Positions 10,366 through 19,340 of a stretch of DNA of 20,391 nucleotides are shown here, piece after piece. Under the pieces are notes generated by a model. That model worked only from the letters and a program-made list of their open reading frames with translations, had not been told where the DNA came from and searched no databases. Numbering within the stretch: position 1 is the stretch's first letter; each line of letters opens with the position of its first letter. Origin of the DNA: Parachlorella kessleri (taxonomy: Eukaryota > Chlorophyta > Trebouxiophyceae > Chlorellales > Chlorellaceae); NCBI GenBank assembly GCA_001598975.1, contig BBXU01001483.1, positions 1 to 20,391 of the forward strand, read 5' to 3'. A program made the position numbers and the translations under genes.

Positions 10366-11188
10366 AATATTATGTGAAAGAGGGGTGGATGCATATGCAT
10401 GTTGCTATGTGTGCATAGACGCTGTTCTCTTGGAGTTCCTGGGTTCAGTCTGGTGTTTACTACCTCCGGGGTACAAGGGGTACAAGGGGGCCCCTTGTAG
10501 GTTGCAACGTATCAAGGCTTCTCTTTGCCACTCCGAAGAGAGCCTGTGGTGCATGTATCAGGACTTCCTACTGTCGCATTGGAACTACATGATATGGTCC
10601 TGTCAGTGCGCAGTTGCAGTGCTGTGAGAGATGCCAGTGTTGGTAAGAGATATGAGATGTATGAGGTGTTAGGTGGGAGCCGGTGCACGATGGGCAGTCC
10701 AGCTGTGCGGCAGGCGCAGTGCTTTGTACTAGGCAGGCGGTTGTTGTGAAAGCCTTTGTGGCATAATTGGACTGGAGACTGTACTTCATTTTCTTTGTAG
10801 GTTATCTCCCTATAAGGATGCTGCTTCTCGCTGCAAGAAAATTTAGCAGCTGTAGCATTAGCATGGGATCTCTTCGGTTCTTATTGAGATATGTCACACA
10901 GGAGATGCAAGGTTAGGAGGCAGAGTTCAACCAAACTGCAGCGAGCCTGACACCTGTAAGAGATGAGATGGTACACAAAGACTTGAGGCTTGAAGCTGTC
11001 CTCTCAACCGATAACCTCAGCAAGGGCGACTTGGTGCAGCAGCGCAGACCAGCGTCGACAGCATACTGCCAGCCACTGCAGTTCCAGCGGCTATAGCACG
11101 TGCAGCCTGCTAGCCTGCTGTGGGGCAGGCTGGCAACCCATCAGGGGACCGGCTGTTGCTGGTACAGTACACAAGCTGGAGTGCCTAC
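10366..11188. other. Non-coding stretch, nothing recognised
   Basis: No frame here combines length, composition and splice sites convincingly. Another TGTAA lies at about 10957. A small perfect inverted repeat, ACAAGGGG with CCCCTTGT around one base, lies at 10482-10498 within a short direct repeat of TACAAGGGG. Confidence 0.5.
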
Positions 11189-11273
11189 CTCTCCAGGAAG
11201 CCTGTCTGCACTAGCTTCGCCTTCTGACAGGCCAGCCCCCCGCCAGCGGTATCCCTGCTTTGCCCCATAGCTG
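11189..11273 (-). CDS. Possible minus-strand internal exon, unknown gene
   Basis: On the minus strand a pyrimidine-rich acceptor (TTCCTCCTGCAG) precedes an open stretch that ends at a good donor (GAGAG|GTAGGC). One frame reads GQSRDTAGGGLACQKAKLV, which looks protein-like. No partner exon could be joined with confidence; it could belong to the minus-strand gene upstream at 12.47-11.95 kb. It is a weak call, resting only on splice sites and composition. Confidence 0.2.
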
Positions 11274-11375
11274 CTGCAGGAGGAAGCCAGGGTGCAAGCC
11301 AGTGCTGCCAGGCTGTCGGCTGCCATGCTACCAGCCATACAATTCAGACTGCCATAGCGACCCTGGAAGAGAGGA

Positions 11376-11431
11376 TTGTGTGGGTGTGTGTGTGGTGGTG
11401 GTGGTGGTGGTGGGTAAGGGGGGGGGGGGGG
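11376..11431 (+). repeat. GT/GGT/poly-G low-complexity tract
   Basis: TG repeats pass into GGT repeats and end in a run of about 14 G. The plus strand could form a G-quadruplex. The homopolymer is a likely place for sequencing-length errors. Confidence 0.85.
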
Positions 11432-11762
11432 TAATATTAGCTGTCCATATCAGCTGCGCCTGGTTGGTTGGCTTCATCAAGAAGTTCTTTGCAATTTGTT
11501 ATTGGTTAGTTGATCATATGCCCTTGTCTGAACAGGCAAAGCCCTCCCAATCCCCGATCAGAGGCACCAGACCAGGACAGCCCCTCCCTTCTAACATCTC
11601 TAACAGCCTCTATGATACGATATGGTAGATGTTGCCAGCTTTCAAACCTCCAAACTCGTCGTAAGGTACTGCCACTCCTGTGCGCTGACATAGAGGTGGT
11701 CCACCAGAAAACTGACTGGCTGCTGCCCCGCCAGTAGCTGGCAGCGAGGACTGTGCTTGGCT
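11432..11762. other. Non-coding stretch, uncertain
   Basis: The minus strand at 11506-11691 has a 61-codon frame with a protein-like segment (WQHLPYRIIEAVRDVRREG). No supporting splice pattern or family was recognised. It may be a decayed repeat or a UTR piece. Confidence 0.3.
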
Positions 11763-11767
11763 TTACA
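11763..11767 (-). terminator. Minus-strand TGTAA poly(A) signal
   Basis: TGTAA on the minus strand, about 190 nt downstream of the stop of the tentative minus-strand gene at 11955. The spacing is normal for an algal 3' UTR and supports that gene. Confidence 0.35.
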
Positions 11768-11954
11768 CCTTTCTATATGTCAGAAAACCCGGCTTAAAGC
11801 AGTGGCAGCAGTTCGCCAATTCTACGGCTGCAAGGCAGGCAAGGCAGTTGTCTAAATAGCCAGCTGGCACCAGCCTCAGTTTCTAGCTTACCACCCCTGC
11901 TGCTGCTGGCTGCCTCTTCAGGCTGCTTACTTGGGTCCCTGGGCGGACAGCGAA

Positions 11955-12470
11955 TTACCGCACTCTCACCTTGAAAGCCATCAGCTCCTGAGTGTCACCC
12001 TCCCGGCAGTGAGACCCTTGTCGCCTGGAATGTGCCATCGTGGCAAAGGCTCCTAAGCAGCAGCCAGACCCTTTGAGGTGAAAGCTGGCTTGGCAAAATA
12101 ACTGTCTCGTGTAAGGTGCATGGATGGTGCATGATGAACTGACTGGCGCGTTCCTAAGCGCGGCACCATACTTCCTCAAGTTTGAAGCTGCAATGGCTAG
12201 ATGCTGCACAGTTGCTGGAAGTCCAGGGTGTCTCCAGCGCGCGTACCAACACCGATGACTCATACCTTGAGGTAGGCCATCCAATCCAAAGCGCCCCTTT
12301 GTGGTGATCCCGATGCATTGGCCGGTCCTTTGCCTGCAGCACACCTGAAGCGCATGGGTCCGACACACCTACCAAACAAACATGATGGCATCGGCAGCAG
12401 GGCCTGTTTGTGTGTTGTTCAACTCGTAGAAACGCTTGTCTCGGATCCGGCCGTGCGCAGCAGAGTAGCA
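11955..12470 (-). CDS. Tentative three-exon minus-strand gene, unknown product
   Basis: Exons on the minus strand: 12470-12373, 12333-12266, 12187-11955. Donors are TTTG|GTAGGT and TCAAG|GTATGA; acceptors are GGTGCAG, GTGCTGCAG and CCATTGCAG. Phases match at both junctions (2, then 1) and the model gives 133 codons with a TAA stop. Protein-like parts include AHGRIRDKRFYELNN, GQCIGITTKGRFGLDGLPQ and NLRKYGAALRNA. The last exon holds a second possible donor (TTTCAAG|GTGAGA at 11969), so the gene could continue further. The 5' end is not found; the frame is open upstream to about 12551. No family was recognised. Agreement of phase at two junctions and a downstream TGTAA are the main support. Confidence 0.4.
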
Positions 12471-12677
12471 CTGCACCCACCGAAGCCCAGGGGCTGGCTC
12501 TGGACAGGCGCATAGACCACATCTGCCCTTAGCACAGGTACCTGAGCACACCGGCTAGCGCAGCTGACTTCCTTTAAAAGGTGCAGTCCAAGGGCTTCCC
12601 CTCGAGCATACAAGCATACGCCGGTTGCTGATATCGCGCTGACCTTCCGCCACAACTAGAACACCCACCGCTCCCAG

Positions 12678-12804
12678 CACCGCAGCACGCCTTCTGTGTA
12701 CCAGACCCCTACAACGAGCGGTGCTGTCGCAGCCGCATCCCTGCCATCCAATCCTGACAGCAAATGGCTCGCCGCCAGCAGTAAAATTAAATTAGCAGCG
12801 CTTG
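12678..12804 (+). CDS. Candidate plus-strand exon, unknown protein
   Basis: The acceptor CCGCTCCCAG precedes an open stretch of 42 codons plus one base that ends at a strong donor (CTTG|GTGAGT). It reads through YQTPTTSGAVAAA and SNPDSKWLAASSKIKLAALG, a composition like a coding linker and helix. It probably belongs to the unknown gene whose further candidate exons lie at 13.0 kb and 14.66-15.38 kb, but the ending phase (1) does not match the next candidate exon in any tidy way. Confidence 0.35.
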
Positions 12805-13009
12805 GTGAGTCTTGGGGAGATGGCGCAGGCCCGTTGACTCGCACTCAACACCTATCCCACCGGGCGACGTGCATGTCAGCGTCCCAGGCGGGATGCCAGG
12901 GGTACCACCATGTCTGCCCTGCCAAGCTTGGTGATGCCCTGCTGCCAAACACTGTTAGTGGACATCTGTGAGCCATATGTTTGAGGTCCCCCCCTAGACT
13001 ACACTGCAG

Positions 13010-13161
13010 GCCAACTATGTTGGCATCCTCAACCCTGCCCAATCGCGATTGCTGTATGGGAAGCAGCACTTGGACATGGGAGAAGGAGACCCGACTGGTG
13101 AAGAAGGCCAGGGTGGACAAAGAGGTGAGGAGCAGGCGGGTGGGGATTGAAGAGGTGGGCT
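13010..13161 (+). CDS. Candidate exon with Lys/Glu-rich helix (upstream copy)
   Basis: The acceptor ACACTGCAG is at 13009 and the donor GAAGAG|GTGGGC at 13162. The end of one frame (RLVKKARVDKEVRSRRVGI) matches the exon at 14659-14736 (ELERKVKVDKKVKSKRQGI) at about three quarters of bases over roughly 65 nt. A second frame in the same stretch (NYVGILNPAQSRLLYGKQH), with an inner donor at AAAGAG|GTGAGG, also looks coding, so the frame is undecided. The similarity suggests this is the upstream member of a tandem duplication. Confidence 0.35.
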
Positions 13162-13259
13162 GAGGCGTTGGGGGGGGGAGGAGGACGCTGCAGTGGACTT
13201 GAACCTGGGCTTGGTGTGGACTCCTCCAGGCTGCCTTGGCAACATTTTAGTCAGAGGGC

Positions 13260-14650
13260 ATGGCTTACAAATCGGCGGGGGTTGCTGCTGTAGGTGGTTT
13301 TACAGTGAGGCTTGGCAGCCGAGTGCGATTGCTACTGCAAAACCACAAGAAGCAGGGTTGCCAAGAACTGCATAGTGCAGCAGGATCTGGGGCCAGGACA
13401 GCAGCAGCAGAAGGGGTAGCCGCAGCAGAGGGTGAGGTCGCATGTGGGGCAGCAGGCAGTGATGAAGCAGAGGCACAGCAAGGCGCCACCGCTGGGCCAG
13501 TCCCGGCAGGGCTAGGAGCGAGGTTGCTGGGACAGCAATTGCCTGAACTGCTCCCTGGACGGCACCTTGCCCTTCGCACAGGCCTGCAGCAGCACAAGCC
13601 TTTATCTCAGCCGCCTTGCGGCACCTCCAGTATCTCTCCGTGCGGCGCCTGTGCAGCCTGTGCAGCCCAGCAGCAGCTTCTTCAGAAAAATGAAGTCGCT
13701 GGCAGCACAAGTTTCTGCTAGCTAGCACATGGTCACCGGCAGCGCGGCGGGAGGCCGGCCGAGACCACAGCAGCACGTGGGGCCAGTAGCACGGCCAGCA
13801 TTACCAGCCAGTGGGAGGAGGCAGCTGGCATTGTCCAGGACACAGCCATGCCGACCCAACTTTCTAGAAAGAGTGGCGCTAAGGCTACGAGCGAGCCAAG
13901 TCCAGCTATTGCCAGCAGCCCAGTAACCCCTCTCATTGCTTGCCAGCACAACCAGGTCCCCTCTGGGGAACCACAGAGCGGCACCCAGCGCCTCCATGCG
14001 TAGCACAGTGACTGAAATGAGGCACACGGCGGGCTGTGGAGGAGGCCTTGTGCTTGGTAACGCAGCAGCGGGCCGCGGATGGACATCATGGGCGGAAGTG
14101 GAAAGGGATATGGCGAGGCCCAGCCGGTGGAGGTGGTGAGGGGGAGGGCGGGGCGCGGGGCGGCCACCCTGTCCTTGAGCTGCAGCGACAAGCCGGCACG
14201 CACTGGCGCCCGCTGAGCCTGCAGGTGAGCGCTGGTGCAGCTGTACCTGGACTGCACATGGGCACGGCATGCTAGATGAAGACCAGAGGTGAGAGAGGGG
14301 TTGCTTGGCAGGGTTAGGGTGCTCACACTCTCGCTGAGGTATGAGGCAACACATTGGCTGGCATCTATGGTTTAAAGGGATGGCCTGATGGTGATACAGC
14401 TATCCCGGCAAGCAGGCGGGTCTGCTTGCTTCCGGATGGTCCTTGCTGGTGCCGAGCTGCGTGCCACTCGCTGCGTTGCTGTGGCCTTGCAGGGCTCCCT
14501 GTCCTGAGCGGCCTCCTCCTCCCAGCGCCGCTCCACCTCTTCCTCCACCATGGGCACACCCAGCACACCACCCTCGCCTGGTGGCCGTAGTGGTGGGCGC
14601 ACCAGCTGCTGCCTTCTAGCTGGAGAGGCTGCAGTGGAGGCACCACCCCT
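13260..14650 (+). pseudogene. Decayed tandem copy of the ADAT1-like gene
   Basis: Segments align in order with the gene at 15.66-18.54 kb. SQPPCGTSSI (about 13608-13637) matches [17 protein letters not shown] (13869-13889) matches [19 protein letters not shown] (about 14166-14201) matches [24 protein letters not shown] (14504-14540) matches [11 protein letters not shown]. The last similarity (GAGGCTGCAGTGGAGGCACC) ends near 14645. Lesions: an in-frame TAG at 13719-13721, a two-base insertion at 14202-14203 just after SCSDKPAR, and another two-base insertion near 14500 that brings TGA at 14505. The Asp of PCGD is Thr here. The HAE exon and the C-terminal part are not found. Introns are kept, so it arose by DNA duplication, not retrocopying. 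Confidence 0.75.
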
Positions 14651-14658
14651 GGCACCAG

Positions 14659-15384
14659 CAGGAGGTGCGTAAGGAACTGGAGAGGAAGGTCAAAGTGGAC
14701 AAGAAGGTGAAAAGCAAGCGGCAGGGCATACAAAAGGTGGGTGGAGTCGTGGGTTGGGAAAGAGCTGCACGCTAAACTATGGTGAAGTGCCTTGCCAAAC
14801 AGCACCGCTTTGAGGTTGTATGGCTTGCTACCCTGCGTTTGCGCTTCAGGTAATGCCATGCTGTAGAACTCCAGAAGGCAAGGCGCCCCACTTGCACTGT
14901 CCTGCCAGCAATCGACAATGAAAGCTGCTGCAGAGGCATAAGGAGGTGGTCCAGCTAATTAGGCGCACAGACCGGCAAGGCGCAGAGAAAGGTAAACTTG
15001 CTTTTCTTATTTAGTCAAGTGAGTGCAAACTGGGAGCCAAGTCAGCATATGTTGAAGGTCGCTGCATGGGTTACAATCAACTTGCTCACCACCCTTTCTG
15101 AACTGGGCTTTTGTGACACCGATAGTTGGCTCTGCGAAGCTTGTACTGTTCTAGGCTTAACCCGTCTGCTTGTAGCTCGTTCTTTTGTCAGCTGCTTTCC
15201 CTGCTTGCAGTTGTCCCGGAAGCAGTGGCTGGCAGAAAAGGAGCAGGCAGCTCTGGCAGAAGCAGTTCAGGTTGAGATGCACGATGCCAGGGCAGCTAAA
15301 AAGTACGCTGAAAAGCAGCAGAAGGGACAACAGCAGCAGCAGCAGCAACAAGCCACCGGCGCGCCTGATGCTATGCAGGAATAG
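14659..15384 (+). CDS. Lys/Glu-rich coiled-coil protein, 3' exons
   Basis: Candidate exons are 14659-14736 (ELERKVKVDKKVKSKRQGIQ), 14934-14991 (RHKEVVQLIRRTDRQGAEK) and a terminal exon from about 15211 to the TAG at 15384. The terminal exon reads SRKQWLAEKEQAALAEA, then HDARAAKKYAEKQQKG, an uninterrupted Gln run of eight, and a short tail ending DAMQE. All parts are highly charged and helical, suggesting a coiled-coil or RNA-associated protein. The first two exons join in phase 0. The second ends in phase 1, which does not fit the obvious TTGCAG acceptor at 15210; an acceptor at 15177 would fit. The start and 5' exons are uncertain. A TGTAA follows 145 nt after the stop. No named family recognised. 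Confidence 0.5.
15328..15351 (+). repeat. CAG/CAA tract encoding poly-Gln
   Basis: CAG units with CAA interruptions encode eight consecutive Gln near the C-terminus of the coiled-coil protein. The tract is likely length-polymorphic. Confidence 0.85.
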
Positions 15385-15528
15385 GGCCGGCTGTCAGCAG
15401 GATTGCCACGGTGTCCGAGCAAGAGGTGGAAGTCGACGGCTTCCTCACGGTGAGCCGCCTTGGCAGGAAACTCTTGCATCCACCGCCCGCTTACCGCGTG
15501 CCAGCAGCTCTGATGACCGATTGTATAC

Positions 15529-15533
15529 TGTAA
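15529..15533 (+). terminator. TGTAA poly(A) signal of the coiled-coil gene
   Basis: TGTAA 145 nt after the stop at 15384 and 130 nt before the ADAT1 start codon. It separates the two genes cleanly. Confidence 0.55.
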
Positions 15534-15662
15534 CAAGACAGGAGAGCAGAAGTGGCCACGCAGTAGCAGGCACGCCCTGCTTGCAGCCTGCTTGAAAGGG
15601 CAAGGCTGCCACTGCAGTAGCAGTACGAGCATCCATTTGCAGAAGGGCCGCCTTAGGCTGCC

Positions 15663-18539
15663 ATGGCCTTGGCCCCCATGTGCAACAGCATCGATGTGGC
15701 AGCAGCGATGCTTGCCCAGTTTGAAGCCCTAGCAAAGACAGGCAAGCCGCAGCCCCATGAGCACACCGTGCTGGCTGGCATCGCCCTGACGCTGCCACCA
15801 CACGAGTCACTGCTGCGGCCAGCAGCACTGCAGCCCGATGGACAGGGCATGCCAAGTGCAAATGTCAGACTCCAGGTGGCAGCTGCTGGGGCTGACTCCA
15901 CAGCCATCTTGCCGTTACCCCCAAGCAGCAGCCATTGCCAGCCACGCTAATCACAGTGGCTCTTGCTACTGGCACCAAGTGCCTGACAGCGTCCAAGAGG
16001 GACCCCAGCGGGCGGGCCTTGAACGACTTCCATGCTGAGGTGTGTTGCCGCTGTGCGCTGCTGCGCTGGCTGTACTGTGAGATGCTGGAGACAGTACGAC
16101 TGTACCGCAGCGGGGTGCAAGACGGTACAGCGGTTCTGCAGCTCCTGCGGCGTGAGCAGCAACAGCATCAGTTATTGCCAGCAGGAACAGAAGCTGCCGC
16201 TGCTGGTGGTGCAGCAGGCAGCGCCGAGTCAGGGGCGCAGGAAGTTGCCACTGAAGATCCAGATCCAGCAGTGTCAGCCTCAGGGTTCCAGGAGAAGCTG
16301 CCGACGCTTTCTGGGTGGCAGTTCGTCCTCCGGCCAGGCGTGCAGTTGCATATGTTTATTTCACAGCCGCCCTGCGGGGATGCCAGCATATATGATGGTG
16401 CTGGCCCCGCGTCCTACAACAGCGAACCCTCTGCGGATGTTCTTGGAAGCGCTGCTGGCCAGCACGACCCCTTAGCCCAGGAGCACGGCCAGCAGCAGCA
16501 CACACCGCAGCAGGCAGTGGCACATGGACTAACCTCAGCTCAGCCACGCCTCTACCTGGGCAGGACTGGTGCCAAGCCTATCAAGCGAGCCAAAGTCGGC
16601 CAGCCCGAACAGCCTTCCAGCAAAGCTCCTGGCTTGCCGGCTGCTTGGCCACAACAGGGCGGAGCCACAGAACATCAATTACTGCCTTCAGCTTTTACAA
16701 AAGCAGCGGATGGCAGTAGCAGCGCACAATGCAAGCCCAGCAGCAGCAGCAGCAGCAGGCAAAGCATGGGCGGTGCCACAAGCTCACGAGGTGGAGAGTT
16801 ATGGCGAGGCCCAGCTGGAGGGGGTGGTGCGGAGGAAACCGGGGCGGGGGGAGGCCACCCTGTCCCTCAGCTGTAGTGACAAGCTGGCACGCTGGCGCCT
16901 GCTGGGCTTGCAGGTAGGTTCCTGTCGCAGTTGTGCACATCATGGGAGAAGATAGTGGATAGATAGTGGATAGATATGCGTGACAGGCACTAGAGATCCT
17001 GAGAGGAAGTGTGTTGTGTGTTGCTTCTCTTGTACAATAGTAATGAGAGGTATGATGGCTGGGAATATACATAGAAAACATGGGAGGCTTACTTGAATGA
17101 AAAGGCCGGTTAACTTTTACGTTGTCTTAAAGCTCCCCAACAAGTTGCCTGATGCAAGTACAAGGGACCGCGCCTCCTGTTGTTTCTGACGGGCCATGCT
17201 CACTTGTGGTATTTGGGCACTGCATATCTCCTTGCGCCTGTGGTTCTTTGTGAAGTGCCCACCAGTCTGTCCGTCACCTGTGCATCGTTGGCGTGCCCTG
17301 CAGGGGTCCCTCCTGAGCGGCCTCCTCGCAGCACCGCTGCACCTCTCATCCATCACTGTTGCCATCAGCACGCCCTGCTCTGCTGGCCAAGGTTGCTGCG
17401 CCAGCGGCAGCCTACCCGTTGCAGAGGCTGCAGTGGAGGCACCATGCCCCGCAGCAGTAGGACAGGCAGCAGCAGCAGCTGCAGCGGTGGAGGCTGCAGC
17501 TGAGGCAGCGTTGCGGATGGCGCTGGTTGAACGGACAATGCCCTTGGTTGGGCGCCTGCCAGGGCGGTTCCAGCATGCAGTTCCCGCCCTGCAAGCAAGG
17601 GTGGTCAGCCTGTCAAATGCCCCTCATTATAATGCCGCAACTGATGGAGGAAGCACCTCGCAGGCAGCACAACAAGTGCCCGCTCCACATCAAAGGCCAA
17701 CCCTAGCCAGCAAGCAGCAAGGCTCACCAAGTGGGGGTGTCGGAGTTGTGCTCCTGCAGCGGCTGTTGCAGCTGGGGCTCGTGCCAGGGAATCGTAGGAG
17801 AGTGGCGGGAGGCTCGACGCTCCTGTGGCACGCCCCGCGCTCCACAGAGTTCCTGGCAAACTGCGGCCTTGAGGCGGTGGCTGGCGGGGTCCGGCGCGGG
17901 GGCCAGGAACGGCAGCAGCAGGAGCAGCAAGGGCAAGGATGCAGCAAGGGCTGGGCAGCTGCACCAGGCCGGGTAGCTACTTCGCCCCGGTCGCATGAAG
18001 GAAACTCTCCTGCGCCCACTCTGTATACTGTGAAAGGGGGCACCCAGCAGGCAGTAGCAGGCACCACCGGGCTGAAGCTGGGTGTCTCCCGCATGGCCGC
18101 AGCACTGCCGCCCACGGCTGCGGCGCCATGCGCCTGTAAAGAAGCCCTTGCTCGCCTGTTCTTGCAGGTGGCGCGGGAGCTGGGGAGCCTGCCTCAAGAC
18201 GTGGCTGAAGATTTGGCCGCTGGGCTGAACCCTGCTTCTGGCGGGGTCGTTGAAGCAGGAGGTCCTGCCGCACCCATGGAAGATCCGGTTGCAGCACCAG
18301 CAGGAGGTGCGGAATCTGCTGTGGTCGCTGGCACATCTGGCACGGCGTTTATGGGTGTGGGGGAGCAGGATGGGGCAGGGAGGCAGCGGTAGAGCGGCAG
18401 CTACCGTCGGCTGAAGCAACGGGCGGGAGCTGAATACCAGCAGGCCTGGGAGAGTTTGCTTGCGGCACCTGGCAGCGTGTTCAAGGCGTGGATGTTCAAG
18501 CCTGCATGCCTGGAAGGTTTTAGCATGGGTGGCAGGTAG
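15663..18539 (+). CDS. ADAT1: ADAT1-like tRNA-specific adenosine deaminase
   Basis: ADAT1/Tad1 enzymes deaminate A37 of tRNA-Ala to inosine, using zinc held by one His and two Cys and a catalytic Glu. Five-exon model: 15663-15875, 15932-16594, 16707-16913, 17304-18167, 18393-18539, about 697 aa. The N-terminus has [25 protein letters not shown] and NDFHAEV give zinc His (about residue 105) and catalytic Glu. [10 protein letters not shown] gives the first Cys (about 219), RTGAKPI the conserved core loop, and [20 protein letters not shown] the second Cys. [14 protein letters not shown] and the C-terminal [20 protein letters not shown] complete the family pattern. The start ATG sits in a good context (GCTGCCATGG). 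Large Ala/Gln/Ser-rich insertions make it longer than the usual 400-500 aa. Reading straight through exon 4 meets TAG at 18390; removing 18168-18392 avoids it and puts the C-terminal motif close to [11 protein letters not shown]. The introns at 15876 (56 nt) and 16595 (112 nt) are inferred from frame changes. Confidence 0.85.
16738..16758 (+). repeat. CAG tract beside ADAT1 exon 3 start
   Basis: Seven CAG units. In the chosen frame they encode Ala, in another frame Ser or Gln. It lies where the reading frame changes between exon 2 and exon 3, so slippage or an assembly length error here is an alternative to the inferred intron. Confidence 0.8.
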
Positions 18540-19289
18540 TGCGAAGAGGACGTGAGAGTTGAGCTGGGCTGACAGGGCTGGATGCAGAATGTGCCTGGAG
18601 TCTTGCCTGAGTGCTGATCCAGTAGTTCTCTTTTGTTGTGGGTGAACTTCGTTAGATAGTTTGAGGCAATTGTCCTTGGCTACGACTGCACCTCATAGGG
18701 GTTGCTCTTGGTCATGTTCAGGGCTTGCCCCAGCCAAGCAGTGCTACCAGCATGCTAAATGGTGCGCAGGTCTGTCCGTGGGGGTGTGTATATGTATGCA
18801 TGTGCATATGTGAGCGAGGGAGGAGGGAACTAGACAGCGGTTATTGTCTGATTCGGAACGAGAGCATACGAAACGCCCGCCTGGACTTCCTGTTGGCGGT
18901 GGGTTGTGGAGATGTAGAGGGAGGTTCTGGAGCCAGGCGCCAGGCCAGAACGTGTGCTGTAAAGATTCACGAGTTTATTGTGGTGCAGTTGCAGGAGCTT
19001 TTGCTATTGGGCTGAGCCTGCAAGAGACATAGGCAAGAGGGTGCACTATTGTAGAGCTGGGAAGTGGTAGGGAGGGGGTTTACAAGTGGCAGAGCCACCA
19101 CTCCCGCCCAGGTACCCGCTGGTATTATTCCCCCCGCTTACCATCTCTCCCACCCCGGGCATGCACAGGCACCCCTGGTAGTGGGAAGGTCGGACATCAG
19201 GGCTAAGGTCTGCTGCCTGTCGGGTGGTAGGCAGAACCGGAAGAAGCACATCTCAGATAGTACGATGGCACTCCCAGGAAAGGGTAGTT
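18540..19289. other. ADAT1 3' UTR and intergenic sequence
   Basis: No coding signal seen. The first 420 nt are the likely 3' UTR. A purine/pyrimidine alternating patch rich in TATG and CATG lies at about 18787-18812. GC-rich sequence follows at 19080-19200 with no recognised element. Confidence 0.5.
18958..18962 (+). terminator. TGTAA poly(A) signal of ADAT1
   Basis: First plus-strand TGTAA downstream of the stop at 18539, about 420 nt away. Confidence 0.5.
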
Positions 19290-19304
19290 GGGTGGGTGGG
19301 TGGG
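19290..19304 (+). other. G-quadruplex motif
   Basis: Four GGG runs separated by single T, the most stable class of quadruplex pattern. It directly abuts the hairpin that follows. Confidence 0.7.
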
Positions 19305-19340
19305 CTCCCACTTGAGTACACTCCCATTCAAGTGGGAGCC
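19303..19340. repeat. 13-bp perfect inverted repeat (hairpin)
   Basis: GGCTCCCACTTGA at 19303-19315 pairs exactly with TCAAGTGGGAGCC at 19328-19340 around a 12-nt loop. It may act in RNA folding or be the remnant of a small mobile element. Confidence 0.75.

Noticed and set aside
13300..14354. Minus-strand open frames of 158-210 codons
   Set aside because: They are antisense to the ADAT1 pseudogene, overlap each other in different frames and show no recognisable domain.
13719..18392. TAG reassigned as a sense codon
   Set aside because: In-frame TAG occurs in both ADAT1 copies, but TAG is also the natural stop at 9949, 15384 and 18539. Pseudogene decay and an intron explain the two cases.
17724..18419. 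231-codon open frame on the minus strand
   Set aside because: It lies antisense to ADAT1 exon 4, whose plus-strand frame carries conserved ADAT1 motifs. Its composition (Leu/Pro/Arg/Cys runs from CTG repeats) is typical of a GC-rich shadow.
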